Assembly (NCBI RefSeq): GCF_964355755.1
Contig: NC_092677.1
Location: 20,060,101-20,124,100 of the forward strand
DNA: 64,000 nucleotides
Direction of reading: 5' to 3'
DNA from: Antedon mediterranea
Lineage: Eukaryota; Echinodermata; Crinoidea; Comatulida; Antedonidae
The notes beneath the pieces were generated by a model. It was not told the DNA's origin and did not search any database. It was given only the letters and a program-made list of their open reading frames with translations. A program made the translations under genes and the position numbers. Positions 35,354 to 43,166 of this stretch are shown piece by piece. Position 1 is the first letter of the stretch, and every line of letters starts with the position of its first letter.

Positions 35354-37339
35354 TTATGCACGGCTTAATCCATCTGCATTTCCATTTAATGATCCTTTCT
35401 TGTAAATAACTTTAAATTTATATCCTTGTAAAAACAGAGACCATCTCATAAGTCTAACATTGGCACCCTTCATTGAGTCCATCCATCTCAATGCCTGGTG
35501 GTCAGTATGAACTTGAAATTCACAACCATACAGATAATACTTATGTTTATTGATAGCCCAAACAATAGAGAGGCACTCTTTTTCTGGCACAGAATATCTC
35601 TGCTCATGTACAGATAACTTTCTACTTAAGTACACAATGGGATAATCATTACCCTCACCATCTATTTGGCTCAGCACTGCACCTATGCCATAATTTGAGG
35701 CATCGGTTTGCAATATAAACATCTTATCAAAATTTGGGGCTTTTAATACATTATCATCAGTAAGTCGTTTCTTTAAAGTTACAAAGGCATTTTCACATTG
35801 TTCATTCCACTTAACGGTATTACTTTTACTCTTTAAAGTTAAATCAATCAATGGCTTAGCAATATCGGCATAGTTCTGTACAAATTTTCTGTAATAGCCA
35901 GTTAATCCGAGAAATGATCGGACTTGTTTCTTAGACAAAGGTCTGGGGAACTTTTCCACAGCCTCAACCTTATCAATCATGGGTCTAATTTCTCCATTAC
36001 CAATCTTATGCCCCAGAAATTCTACCTGTGCATAGGCAATTTTACATTTCAAAGGCTTTGCTGTCAATCCAGCACTACTTAATCTTTCTAATACATCATT
36101 CAAATGAAAAATATGATCTTTCCAAGTTTGACTATAAATACATATGTCATCTATATATGCCTTAGCATATCCCTCAGTACCTTGTAATACCTTATCCATT
36201 AATCTTTGGAAAGTACTAGAGCTATTTTGCATACCAAATGGAAGTACATTGTAACAATACTGTCCAAATTGTGTAATAAATGCTGATTTGTCTTTGGTCT
36301 TAGGATCCAGAGGCACCTGGTAAAATCCTTTAGTTAGATCTAACGTAGTTATGTATATTGCGGATGATACCTCATCCAACATTTCGTCTATGCGAGGCAT
36401 AACATAAGGGTCAAATTGTGTAGTCTTATTTAGTGATCTAAAATCTGTCACCATTCTAATTTGATTCTGGCCTTTCTTCAGGGCAATAATAGGTGCAGCA
36501 TAGGCACTAACTGTAGGTTCTATTATACCCATAGCCAACATACTATCTAATTCTTCTTTCAATTTACCCTTTAATGCTTGGGGCGTTCTATATGCCCTAT
36601 GCCTTATAGGCATTTCACCATTAGTCTTAATTTCATGTGTCACTAAGTGAGTTCTACCTGGTACATCCGAGAATACATTCTGTTGGTACTTTAACAATTC
36701 TGTTAATTGTTTAGTTTGTGTATCATTTAAATTACTACTAACGTTAACATCTCTCCATGTTTGTGATTGATGATAAGACAATCCTATGTCTATTTCACTA
36801 TCTAACTCATTGTCATCATGGACTGTTTCATTTAAGTCTACTTCTTCTATCGACTGAACATTTGTTACTACATAATAACCATCTTTACTTATTTCTACTT
36901 TATCATACCATCTCTTTAACATATTAACATGTAGAATTTGTTTTTCTTTTCTTCTACCTCCTATGTATATTTCATAATTTACATCATTGACCTTTTTTGT
37001 AACAGTGAAGGGGCCTTGCCATTTACTGTCTAACTTACTATTTCCTACTGGAAGGAATATCAACACTTTGTCCCCTTCTACAAATTCTCTATCAATAGCA
37101 TTCTTGTTATAATTGTGGGACATAATTTCTTGTTGTTCAAGTTTGTTTACATTAGCATCTTTCATTAATTCCTCCATTTTTTCTCTTATGTCTAACATGT
37201 ATTTGATAACATCAGTAGATGTTTCTTCATCTTCTACCCAATTACTTTTGAGTAAACTCAAGGGTCCCCTCACCTCTACCATAAAGCAATTTAAAAGGTG
37301 AATGGCCCGTCGCTTTACTAGGAACTTCTCTGTATGCAA
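35354..37339 (-). CDS. Gmr1-2 pol: integrase C-terminus, reverse transcriptase, RNase H
   Basis: A 661-codon frame; its first ~25 codons overlap the gag-integrase ORF in another frame, so the ATG at 37339 is not the biological start. VRGPLSLLK onward continues the integrase (REFVEGDKVLIFLP, WQGPFTVTKK). A linker leads to the RT: MVTDFRSLN, TTLDLTKGFYQV, FGMQNSSSTF and YIDD at about 398, then RNase H with QTDASNYGIGAVL, PEKECLSIVW and HTDHQAL, ending GNADGLSRA. Catalytic residues are intact. The single frameshift near 37275 lies inside the integrase C-terminal region, at a different place from the break in Gmr1-1, so it is a mutation rather than a programmed site. Confidence 0.9.
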   Translation of the reverse strand: MHTEKFLVKRRAIHLLNCFMVEVRGPLSLLKSNWVEDEETSTDVIKYMLDIREKMEELMKDANVNKLEQQEIMSHNYNKNAIDREFVEGDKVLIFLPVGNSKLDSKWQGPFTVTKKVNDVNYEIYIGGRRKEKQILHVNMLKRWYDKVEISKDGYYVVTNVQSIEEVDLNETVHDDNELDSEIDIGLSYHQSQTWRDVNVSSNLNDTQTKQLTELLKYQQNVFSDVPGRTHLVTHEIKTNGEMPIRHRAYRTPQALKGKLKEELDSMLAMGIIEPTVSAYAAPIIALKKGQNQIRMVTDFRSLNKTTQFDPYVMPRIDEMLDEVSSAIYITTLDLTKGFYQVPLDPKTKDKSAFITQFGQYCYNVLPFGMQNSSSTFQRLMDKVLQGTEGYAKAYIDDICIYSQTWKDHIFHLNDVLERLSSAGLTAKPLKCKIAYAQVEFLGHKIGNGEIRPMIDKVEAVEKFPRPLSKKQVRSFLGLTGYYRKFVQNYADIAKPLIDLTLKSKSNTVKWNEQCENAFVTLKKRLTDDNVLKAPNFDKMFILQTDASNYGIGAVLSQIDGEGNDYPIVYLSRKLSVHEQRYSVPEKECLSIVWAINKHKYYLYGCEFQVHTDHQALRWMDSMKGANVRLMRWSLFLQGYKFKVIYKKGSLNGNADGLSRA

Positions 37340-39806
37340 ACAGAAAGGGGGGTATGTAGTTATCCCAATTTTTTCTTTGCTTAACTGTAAGTGTCCTTAT
37401 CATATTTTTCAATGTACCATGAAATCTTTCAACAAGCCCATTGCTTTGGGGGTGGTACACTGTAGTCTTTAATTGATTAATCCCCAACATACTACATATA
37501 GATTGCATAATTGAAGACATGAAATTAGTTCCTTGATCATGTACAATCTCTTCGGGTAATCCTACTCTAGTAAAGACTTCTATTAGAGCCCTGGCTACTG
37601 TTTCAGCTCTAACATTGGGTAACGGGATAGCATCCGGATATCTCGTAGCATAGTCAATTATAGTAAGCATATATTTGTTATTACGGCTTGTTCTAGATAA
37701 GGGTCCAACAATGTCTATCGCTATACGTTTAAATGGTGTACTTATAATCGGTAATGGTATCAAAGTATGTTTCTTTTTACTTTTACCCTTATCTACCTTT
37801 TGGCATTCCTTACAGACTTTACAATAGACTACCATATCTTTAAATATACCTGGCCAATAGAATTGGTTCAGGACCCTACTTTTAATTTTCTCAACACCCA
37901 TGTGACCTGCAAATGGCACATTATGACCTAAGTGTAATACACCCTGTCTACACTGAGTGGGTAATACAATCTGTTCCACTTGGTTATTCTTATCTTTAAT
38001 ACTACTCCAATTTCTCATCAATATACCTTGTCTCATAAAGAAACATACCCTATGCTGACCTATTTCTTCTATAGGGACTACCCTGTCAAACACTCCTTTG
38101 AGTGAGTCATCCTTAGTTTGCAATTTGATCAGTTCTTGTTTAGTTAGGTTCAGCTTGTGCTGTTGTTCATAAGTTTTATGTTTGACTGTTTTATCTTTAT
38201 CTTTATCCTCATTTTCGTCAAACAAATTATTCATTTCTGTTCCATTCATATCATCTAAACACTTAGTTTTTTTTACTTTGTTGTCATTTACTACTGTTTT
38301 CAACAATTGTACATTAGTTTCTTTAGGCGGCTCTTCTATCGGCTTAAAGTTACTATCTTTCCCTAACAATATCATTTCGTCTTGTATTCTAACATCATTT
38401 TCTATTCTGGCTTGCTCCCTAGTTAGGACGAACATTTCTTTAGCCATTGTTTCCCCACAATTCTGGTCCAAATCATGACCCAATAACATATCCTTCTGTA
38501 ATCCTTCGATTACGGCTACAATCACTTTTCCTGTCACTATCTTACTTTCTATAGCTACCTCAGCTAAGGGGACGGTAATATCGCCTCCTATACCTCTTAA
38601 CGTAACCCATTTTCCTGGCAAGTAACATTTGTTAGGCACTAGACTTTCCTTAACAGCTGACTGGGTACATCCCGAGTCTCTAAGCATAGTTATATCCTGT
38701 CCTTCTAATTTTCCTGGTATTGTACATTTCTCCATTTTATTTTCTACACTATCTATAACTACTTGGGGTCTATCTGATTTTAGTCCTTCACATCTTAAGC
38801 CATCTTTCACATTCGGGCCCTTCTTAGTGTCACTAGTCTTTCCTTTTGCTACCATCTTAGGACAATCCCCTATTTTATGTCCCTTCTCCTTACAATTGAA
38901 GCATAGGCCATTAATCCATTCATTTGAAGGTTCTCTCTGTTGGAAATTTCTACCATAGTTATGGAATTTGCCTCCCCTTCCGCGATACCTATTGTATCCT
39001 TGCTGCCTAGCTCCAGGGTTATTCTGGGTCGTACTATTCTTAGGTTTACTATTTTCTTGGCCCTTATAATACGTAGGCTTATTTTCAGAATTTACGGCAT
39101 TCCAATAGCCACGGCCACCTCTATTAGCTATATAATCATCGGCTATCATAGCCATATCATAGCTCTTATTTACTTGTTTATCTCTAAGATAAAGCCTCAG
39201 ATCTTCAGGCATTTTATCAAGTGCCTGTTCCATTATAATCATTTCAATAATGCCTGCAGCATCATCTTCTTTTACATTAGCACATTTCATCCAACATTTT
39301 AAATAATGGGAGAGCTCATTCAGCCATTCCCTGATGGACATATCTTTAACTCTGTTCGAATTTCTAAATTTAAATCTGTAGGTCTCTGCAGACACATCAT
39401 ACTTTTCTAAGATTGCCTTCTTTAAGGTATCATAATCTACACATTCTTTTACGGTTAAGGATGCATATGCTGTTCTAGCTTTACCAGACAGTTCAGGTGC
39501 TAACCTAGCGGACCACGTATTCTTATCCCAACCTGTGGCTTCTGCCAAGTGTTCAAATGTTCTAAAATATATATCAATATCATCGGATTCCTTCAAAGTA
39601 GGAACCTTTACCTTCATTTCATCTACTATATTCCTAGCATTACTGTAGCTAGACCTATTTTCTAATTCCATCATTTTCACTCTTTCTTGTGATTCAATTT
39701 TTCTTTGCTCTATATCTATTTTCTTTTGCTCTATATCTGCTTCTAATCTTAATTGGTCTTGTTGGTATTGTAATTCTAACTTTTTGTTTTCGGCCTCGAA
39801 CTTCAT
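37242..39806 (-). CDS. Gmr1-2 gag-protease-integrase ORF
   Basis: ATG at 39806 opens 854 codons. A coiled-coil N-terminus (KKLELQYQQDQLRLEADIEQ) precedes a capsid-like region at about 70-235 with a SCAN-like end (EQALDKMPEDLRLYLRDKQ). Then come a glycine/arginine-rich segment, one CCHC knuckle (CFNCKEKGHKIGDC), a protease with MLRDSGCTQSAV, and the integrase: H-x-H and CKVCKEC zinc ligands, IDIVGPL, DQGTNFMS, GLVERFHGTLK. The frame runs out at 37242 after LLYGR through a frameshift into the downstream ORF. Unlike Gmr1-1 it has one zinc knuckle rather than two and a basic stretch before it. It forms the particle and the integration complex. Confidence 0.9.
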   Translation of the reverse strand: MKFEAENKKLELQYQQDQLRLEADIEQKKIDIEQRKIESQERVKMMELENRSSYSNARNIVDEMKVKVPTLKESDDIDIYFRTFEHLAEATGWDKNTWSARLAPELSGKARTAYASLTVKECVDYDTLKKAILEKYDVSAETYRFKFRNSNRVKDMSIREWLNELSHYLKCWMKCANVKEDDAAGIIEMIIMEQALDKMPEDLRLYLRDKQVNKSYDMAMIADDYIANRGGRGYWNAVNSENKPTYYKGQENSKPKNSTTQNNPGARQQGYNRYRGRGGKFHNYGRNFQQREPSNEWINGLCFNCKEKGHKIGDCPKMVAKGKTSDTKKGPNVKDGLRCEGLKSDRPQVVIDSVENKMEKCTIPGKLEGQDITMLRDSGCTQSAVKESLVPNKCYLPGKWVTLRGIGGDITVPLAEVAIESKIVTGKVIVAVIEGLQKDMLLGHDLDQNCGETMAKEMFVLTREQARIENDVRIQDEMILLGKDSNFKPIEEPPKETNVQLLKTVVNDNKVKKTKCLDDMNGTEMNNLFDENEDKDKDKTVKHKTYEQQHKLNLTKQELIKLQTKDDSLKGVFDRVVPIEEIGQHRVCFFMRQGILMRNWSSIKDKNNQVEQIVLPTQCRQGVLHLGHNVPFAGHMGVEKIKSRVLNQFYWPGIFKDMVVYCKVCKECQKVDKGKSKKKHTLIPLPIISTPFKRIAIDIVGPLSRTSRNNKYMLTIIDYATRYPDAIPLPNVRAETVARALIEVFTRVGLPEEIVHDQGTNFMSSIMQSICSMLGINQLKTTVYHPQSNGLVERFHGTLKNMIRTLTVKQRKNWDNYIPPFLFAYREVPSKATGHSPFKLLYGRGEGTLEFTQK

Positions 39807-39914
39807 TCGTTACTGATTTAACAGGCCCGTAGAGTAGGCACTGTCACTTCTTCTTCTTCTTCTTCTTGATATTAAATCATGTATCTTAAACAAAAATTTT
39901 CACCGCTGCCACCA

Positions 39915-40907
39915 TGTAGTGAATTTATTTTAGTTGGTTCCGAGCTTTCTCAGGCGTATATAACTCCACGCGACGTACAGGTTTACAGCCGAAACGGCCG
40001 CCGACTGAAACGGCCGCCAATTAAAACACAGTTGAATGTATGAAACGCCGCGTGTGCCGTTTGTCATACAACGTGTAATCAAAACGACGTGTGGTTTAAT
40101 ACAACTGTTTTACTTTTTTTTCCGATTGAAATGACTTTAGACGTATGTGACTTAATAAATATTAACAGATAGATGTTTTTAATTATCATTATTTTTATTT
40201 TACATTACATTAAATATATTATTAAAAACGGCCGCCGACTGTTTTTCCTATTTCAACTACAATAATTGATACAATATTTGTTTGAATACGTTAAATAAAT
40301 TTAGAATGGTGAATTATTATAATAAACATTATTTTAATAAAAACTTAACTAAAAAATACGTTTATTCTTTGATTTTATTCTTTTATTTGTCCCTCCTTCG
40401 TGGTTTCATAGGCTTTACTGTACGTTTATAATACTGCATTGGCTTGTTGAAGCTTCGGCGGTATTGGCATCCCATAGAAAATGTTGGCGGCCGTTTCAGT
40501 CGGCGGCCGTTTCGGTCACACACCGACGTACACAGCTGTCACTGAATGATAACTCATACAAAAAGTATATTTAACTCAACTAGAACTTTTATTCCTTGTA
40601 ATTCGATTAATACATCTTTCTACCACTACCAGTCAAGCCTTAATATTTTCTTTATCATCTTTCCGTTTATCTACTCTGATCTTATAATTCTCTCTTCTTG
40701 TTTATCTACTCTGATCTTATTCTCTCTTTTTCTCTAATATCTATTACATTCTACTTTTATACTGGATATGCAAATTTTAGGCTTCAGAGGAGGATAACAT
40801 TTTCCCTCCAAAAATTATACGATTTTGATTGGCTAATAATATAAGGCGGACCTGGTCTAAAGCATCCTTCTCTAAACACAGAGAATCACAACATAAATAA
40901 TATGACA
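39915..40907 (-). repeat. 5' LTR of Gmr1-2, interrupted by TU-D
   Basis: LTR parts are 39915-39979 and 40533-40907. The region between them is the TU-D insertion with its duplicated target gacgtaca. Promoter function would lie here, to the right of gag; a tatataa at 39958 is on + and not informative for the minus-strand transcript. Confidence 0.85.
39980..40524. mobile_element. TU-like foldback element D (545 bp)
   Basis: It begins GGTTTACAG and ends CACACACC, followed inward on both sides by a perfect 30-bp inverted repeat (39989-40018 and 40486-40515). Each arm is two 16-bp units of gaaacggccgccgact type. The flanking octamer gacgtaca (39972-39979, 40525-40532) and the sister LTR without the insert confirm the boundaries. 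A third, internal unit lies near 40227. No ORF. Confidence 0.85.
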
Positions 40908-40918
40908 ACTGGATTCCC

Positions 40919-41161
40919 GTCGGAAATGGTACTCTCGCACGTAAAATTCATGGTAAATGGACTAGCCTAGGCTAGGCCTAAGGATAACATTACTTACTCT
41001 TACGCTTTTTTTCCAATTTGTTCCTTATGGTAGGATACTTTTTGGATCCGTAACTGTGACAGATATCTCCCTCTGTTTAAAAGTAAAAAAAGTAATCTCT
41101 ATTGCATGCTTGAATAAATGACAGCTTGGCGCGCCATACCGGACCGTGACTGTTTTTTGGA
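40919..41161 (+). promoter_or_regulatory. Remaining DENND11 upstream sequence between TU-A and TU-B
   Basis: About 240 bp of apparently single-copy DNA between two foldback elements and upstream of DENND11 exon 1. It has taggcctag words but no clear TATA box. It presumably includes the ancestral proximal promoter or 5' UTR, now separated from the start codon by TU-B. This is inferred from position only. Confidence 0.4.
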
Positions 41162-41168
41162 TTTCGAT

Positions 41169-41316
41169 CCAAGTCGGCCCTAAACCGTCTCGGCCAAAGT
41201 CAAGTCGGCCCCAAGACAAGTCGGCCCCAAGACAAGTCGGCCCCAAGTCAACTCGGCCTCAAGTCAACTCGGCCTCAGGTCAACTCGGCCAAAACATAAT
41301 CGGTCAACTCGGCCCC
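41169..41316 (+). repeat. Left 16-bp array of TU-B
   Basis: Units of aagtcggccccaagac grading into aactcggcctcaagtc; about nine copies, the last ones degenerate. Confidence 0.9.
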
Positions 41317-42214
41317 GTTAAAGTATGGAATGCAAAAGGTGCAAAAGAAGGGGATTGATAAAATAATATTTCTTCACATTTTATTACCTATGAATAATTC
41401 TGACTTTTAATGAATATTAATATTTAGACAATAATACTTTTAGCAAAAAAAAAAAGAAGGATTTCACCAATTTTTCTTTATTTACGTTTAATAAAATTTC
41501 AAATTGCACAAATTGTTCTGAAAATTGCGCATAACAAACAATTGATTAATAAGCTAGCATTCATACTATTATTAATGATTACAATATGAACATTTGGATA
41601 ATAAATAGGAACACATTGTAGGCATACACCCAATATGATGATGTACGTACGTGGGCGCGTATGTTCGTTCGTGCGTCAAAATTCAATAAACATGTCCGAT
41701 ATGCGAGGACATATATTAGGTGTAATAATTGATTGTTTGGTTGGATTGTTTGGTTGAATCATTGAGGTATTAATTAATGTTAAAATTAACTCTATGGTTG
41801 AATCACCCGTAGATTTCTTCAGTGTATGCATTTGATTAGGCGACAACATCTGAAACCAATTCGTAGCTGCGCCTCCCTCCTGTGCCTTTGGCAGCTATTT
41901 CAATATCTACAACTGCTACGTTTTCGCTGACCGGGGGATTCCCCTTTTTTAAAAACGCAAATCATGGACAAAAACGATGTACAGTACGATCATTTTTCTA
42001 TGGCCAAATGGTGGAACCAGCTATAATAGGTCCATGATGGTCTTCGATTTACTAAAATGTGGTACCTGCACTTGTTTTTGTAAAACGCGGGTACTTCTAT
42101 TCATATCGGCAATGATATCATTTTTTTATTTTCTTATTTCTTAATTTTTTTTAAAGAGTGGATAGTAATAATCATAATAATATTAAGCACTTTTTGCGTT
42201 CCATACTTTATTGT

Positions 42215-42588
42215 GGCCGAGTTGACCGATTCGTTTTTGGCCGAGTTGACGTGAGGCCGAGTTGACTTGAGGCCGAGTTGACTTGAGGCCGAGTTGACTT
42301 GAGGCCGAGTTGACTTGAGGCCGAGTTGACTTGAGGCCGAGTTGACGTGGGGCCGACTTGACGCGGGACCGACTTGACGCGGGACCGACTTGACGCGGGG
42401 CCGACTTGACGCGGGGCCGACTTGACGCGGGGCCGACTTGACGCGGGGCCGACTTGACGCGGGGCCGACTTGACGCGGGGCCGACTTGACGCGGGGCCGA
42501 CTTGACGCGGGGCCGACTTGACGCGGGGCCGACTTGACGCGGGGCCGACTTGACGCGGGGCCGAGACGGTTTGGGGCCGACTTGACCT
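42215..42588 (-). repeat. Right 16-bp array of TU-B
   Basis: Roughly 23 units: an inner block of ggccgagttgacttga and an outer, very homogeneous block of ggccgacttgacgcgg. The two unit types are in the same order as in the left array when read inverted. Confidence 0.9.
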
Positions 42589-42613
42589 GCACCCGTTTTT
42601 TGGAACGGTAAAT

Positions 42614-42878
42614 ATGGAGAAAACTCCGCTTCTTGTGGATTTTGATCAAATTTCTACTGAAGTTTTGCAGCCAAAAAGTCAGTTTAAAAACCAAGGTATA
42701 TTCACTGGCTCTAAAACTATTACAAACGAATTTAAAAAGGATTCTGAAGAAGAGAATTTAGCAGCATCTTGTGGTCATGTGTGTGTCGCTGACGTAGGCC
42801 TTCAAAGAGTACGTGATTTATCTGAACTGAGTGCAAATATTATAGCTATATTTGTGGTGGCGTTTGATACTCGGTCAG
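42614..42878 (+). CDS. DENND11: DENND11 (LCHN) exon 1, N-terminus
   Basis: ATG at 42614 opens 88 codons plus one base, ending at tcag|gtacgt. The first ~70 residues (MEKTPLLVDFDQIST..., Ser/Glu/Lys-rich) are poorly conserved. The last 18, ending IIAIFVVAFDTRSG, match the start of the DENN region of vertebrate DENND11, which I know as QIVAVFVVTFD-x-RSG. Known role: DENN-domain protein, predicted Rab guanine nucleotide exchange factor, implicated in neurite growth. It acts in the cytosol on membranes. No signal peptide or membrane segment is seen. Phase 1 joins exactly to exon 2 across a 15-kb intron. This ATG is favoured as the first in frame. A foldback transposon ends 19 bp upstream, so the native 5' UTR and promoter are displaced. 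Confidence 0.92.
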
Positions 42879-43166
42879 GTACGTAGCATCTTCCCCGTCT
42901 ATCTAACACATACTGTAGAGTATGCCTAGGCCTAGAATCCGTTACTACAGTACTAACATTCATTCATTCTTTCTTGGAGATCCAAGAAACATTTATTATA
43001 TATGGCCTTTGGCCCAAATAATATACAATGTAATACAATATTAAATAAATATCAGTTGAGTGCGTTTAAAAATTCTGTTCTACGTTTAAATGAAAAAAAT
43101 AAATATTTTCCAAGTTTAACAATAAGATCAGTATTTGTGGCAGACATAAGATAAATATATTTTAAT

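Larger units (their letters stand above)
32978..40907 (-). mobile_element. Gmr1-2: second Gmr1-like LTR retrotransposon
   Basis: LTRs begin TGTAGTGAATTT and end AATAATATGACA; the 5-bp duplication actgg flanks the element (32973-32977, 40908-40912). After removing later inserts the LTRs are 441 and 440 bp and differ at only a few sites. Coding runs on the minus strand, gag-protease-integrase (39806-37242) then RT-RNase H (37339-35354). A purine tract, aaaaaggggaa, precedes the 3' LTR at 35253-35265. A primer-binding-type sequence TGGTGGCAGCGGTG follows the 5' LTR directly at 39914-39901; the tRNA was not assigned. Confidence 0.9.
13360..40918. mobile_element. TU-like foldback element A, expanded to 27.5 kb by nested insertions
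   Basis: The left end GGATGCTAGTCAAGTGGCCCC and the right end (read on the other strand GGGAATCCAGTCAAGTCGCCCC) are inverted copies. The octamer gtcggaaa flanks both (13352-13359 and 40919-40926). Each end leads into an array of a 16-bp unit (left 13370-13527, right 32784-32977, continuing as 11 bases after the Gmr1-2 insertion). The element's own interior survives as 13528-14489 and part of 31461-32783; the rest consists of later insertions. An interior segment is shared with TU-B and TU-C. As I recall, sea-urchin TU elements have tandem-repeat outer arms, variable middles and 8-bp duplications, which fits. Confidence 0.75.
41162..42594. mobile_element. TU-like foldback element B, inserted just before the DENND11 start codon
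   Basis: The target gttttttgga is duplicated at 41152-41161 and 42595-42604. Inverted arms: caagtcggcccyaaaccgtctcggcc followed by arrays of 16-bp units (left 41169-41316, right 42215-42588). The interior 41330-42200 is AT-rich and contains, on the minus strand near 42010-41880, the module shared with TU-A and TU-C (a LKKGNPP-type peptide). The right end is 19 bp from the ATG at 42614. No intact ORF; the long ORF across the right array is repeat-derived. Confidence 0.85.

Noticed and set aside
37242-37339. Programmed -1/+1 frameshift between integrase and RT ORFs
   Set aside because: The breaks in Gmr1-1 and Gmr1-2 are at different positions relative to the protein and neither shows a clear slippery heptamer with a downstream structure; independent mutations are simpler.
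42134-42694. 186-aa reverse-strand ORF with repeated SSRPRVKSAPRQVG-type blocks
   Set aside because: Produced by the right 16-bp array of TU-B and overlapping DENND11 exon 1 on the other strand.
42879-42886. Reading exon 1 of DENND11 through to the TAG at 42884 as a 90-aa gene
   Set aside because: The junction tcag|gtacgt is a splice donor, and exon 2 continues the conserved protein exactly in phase.
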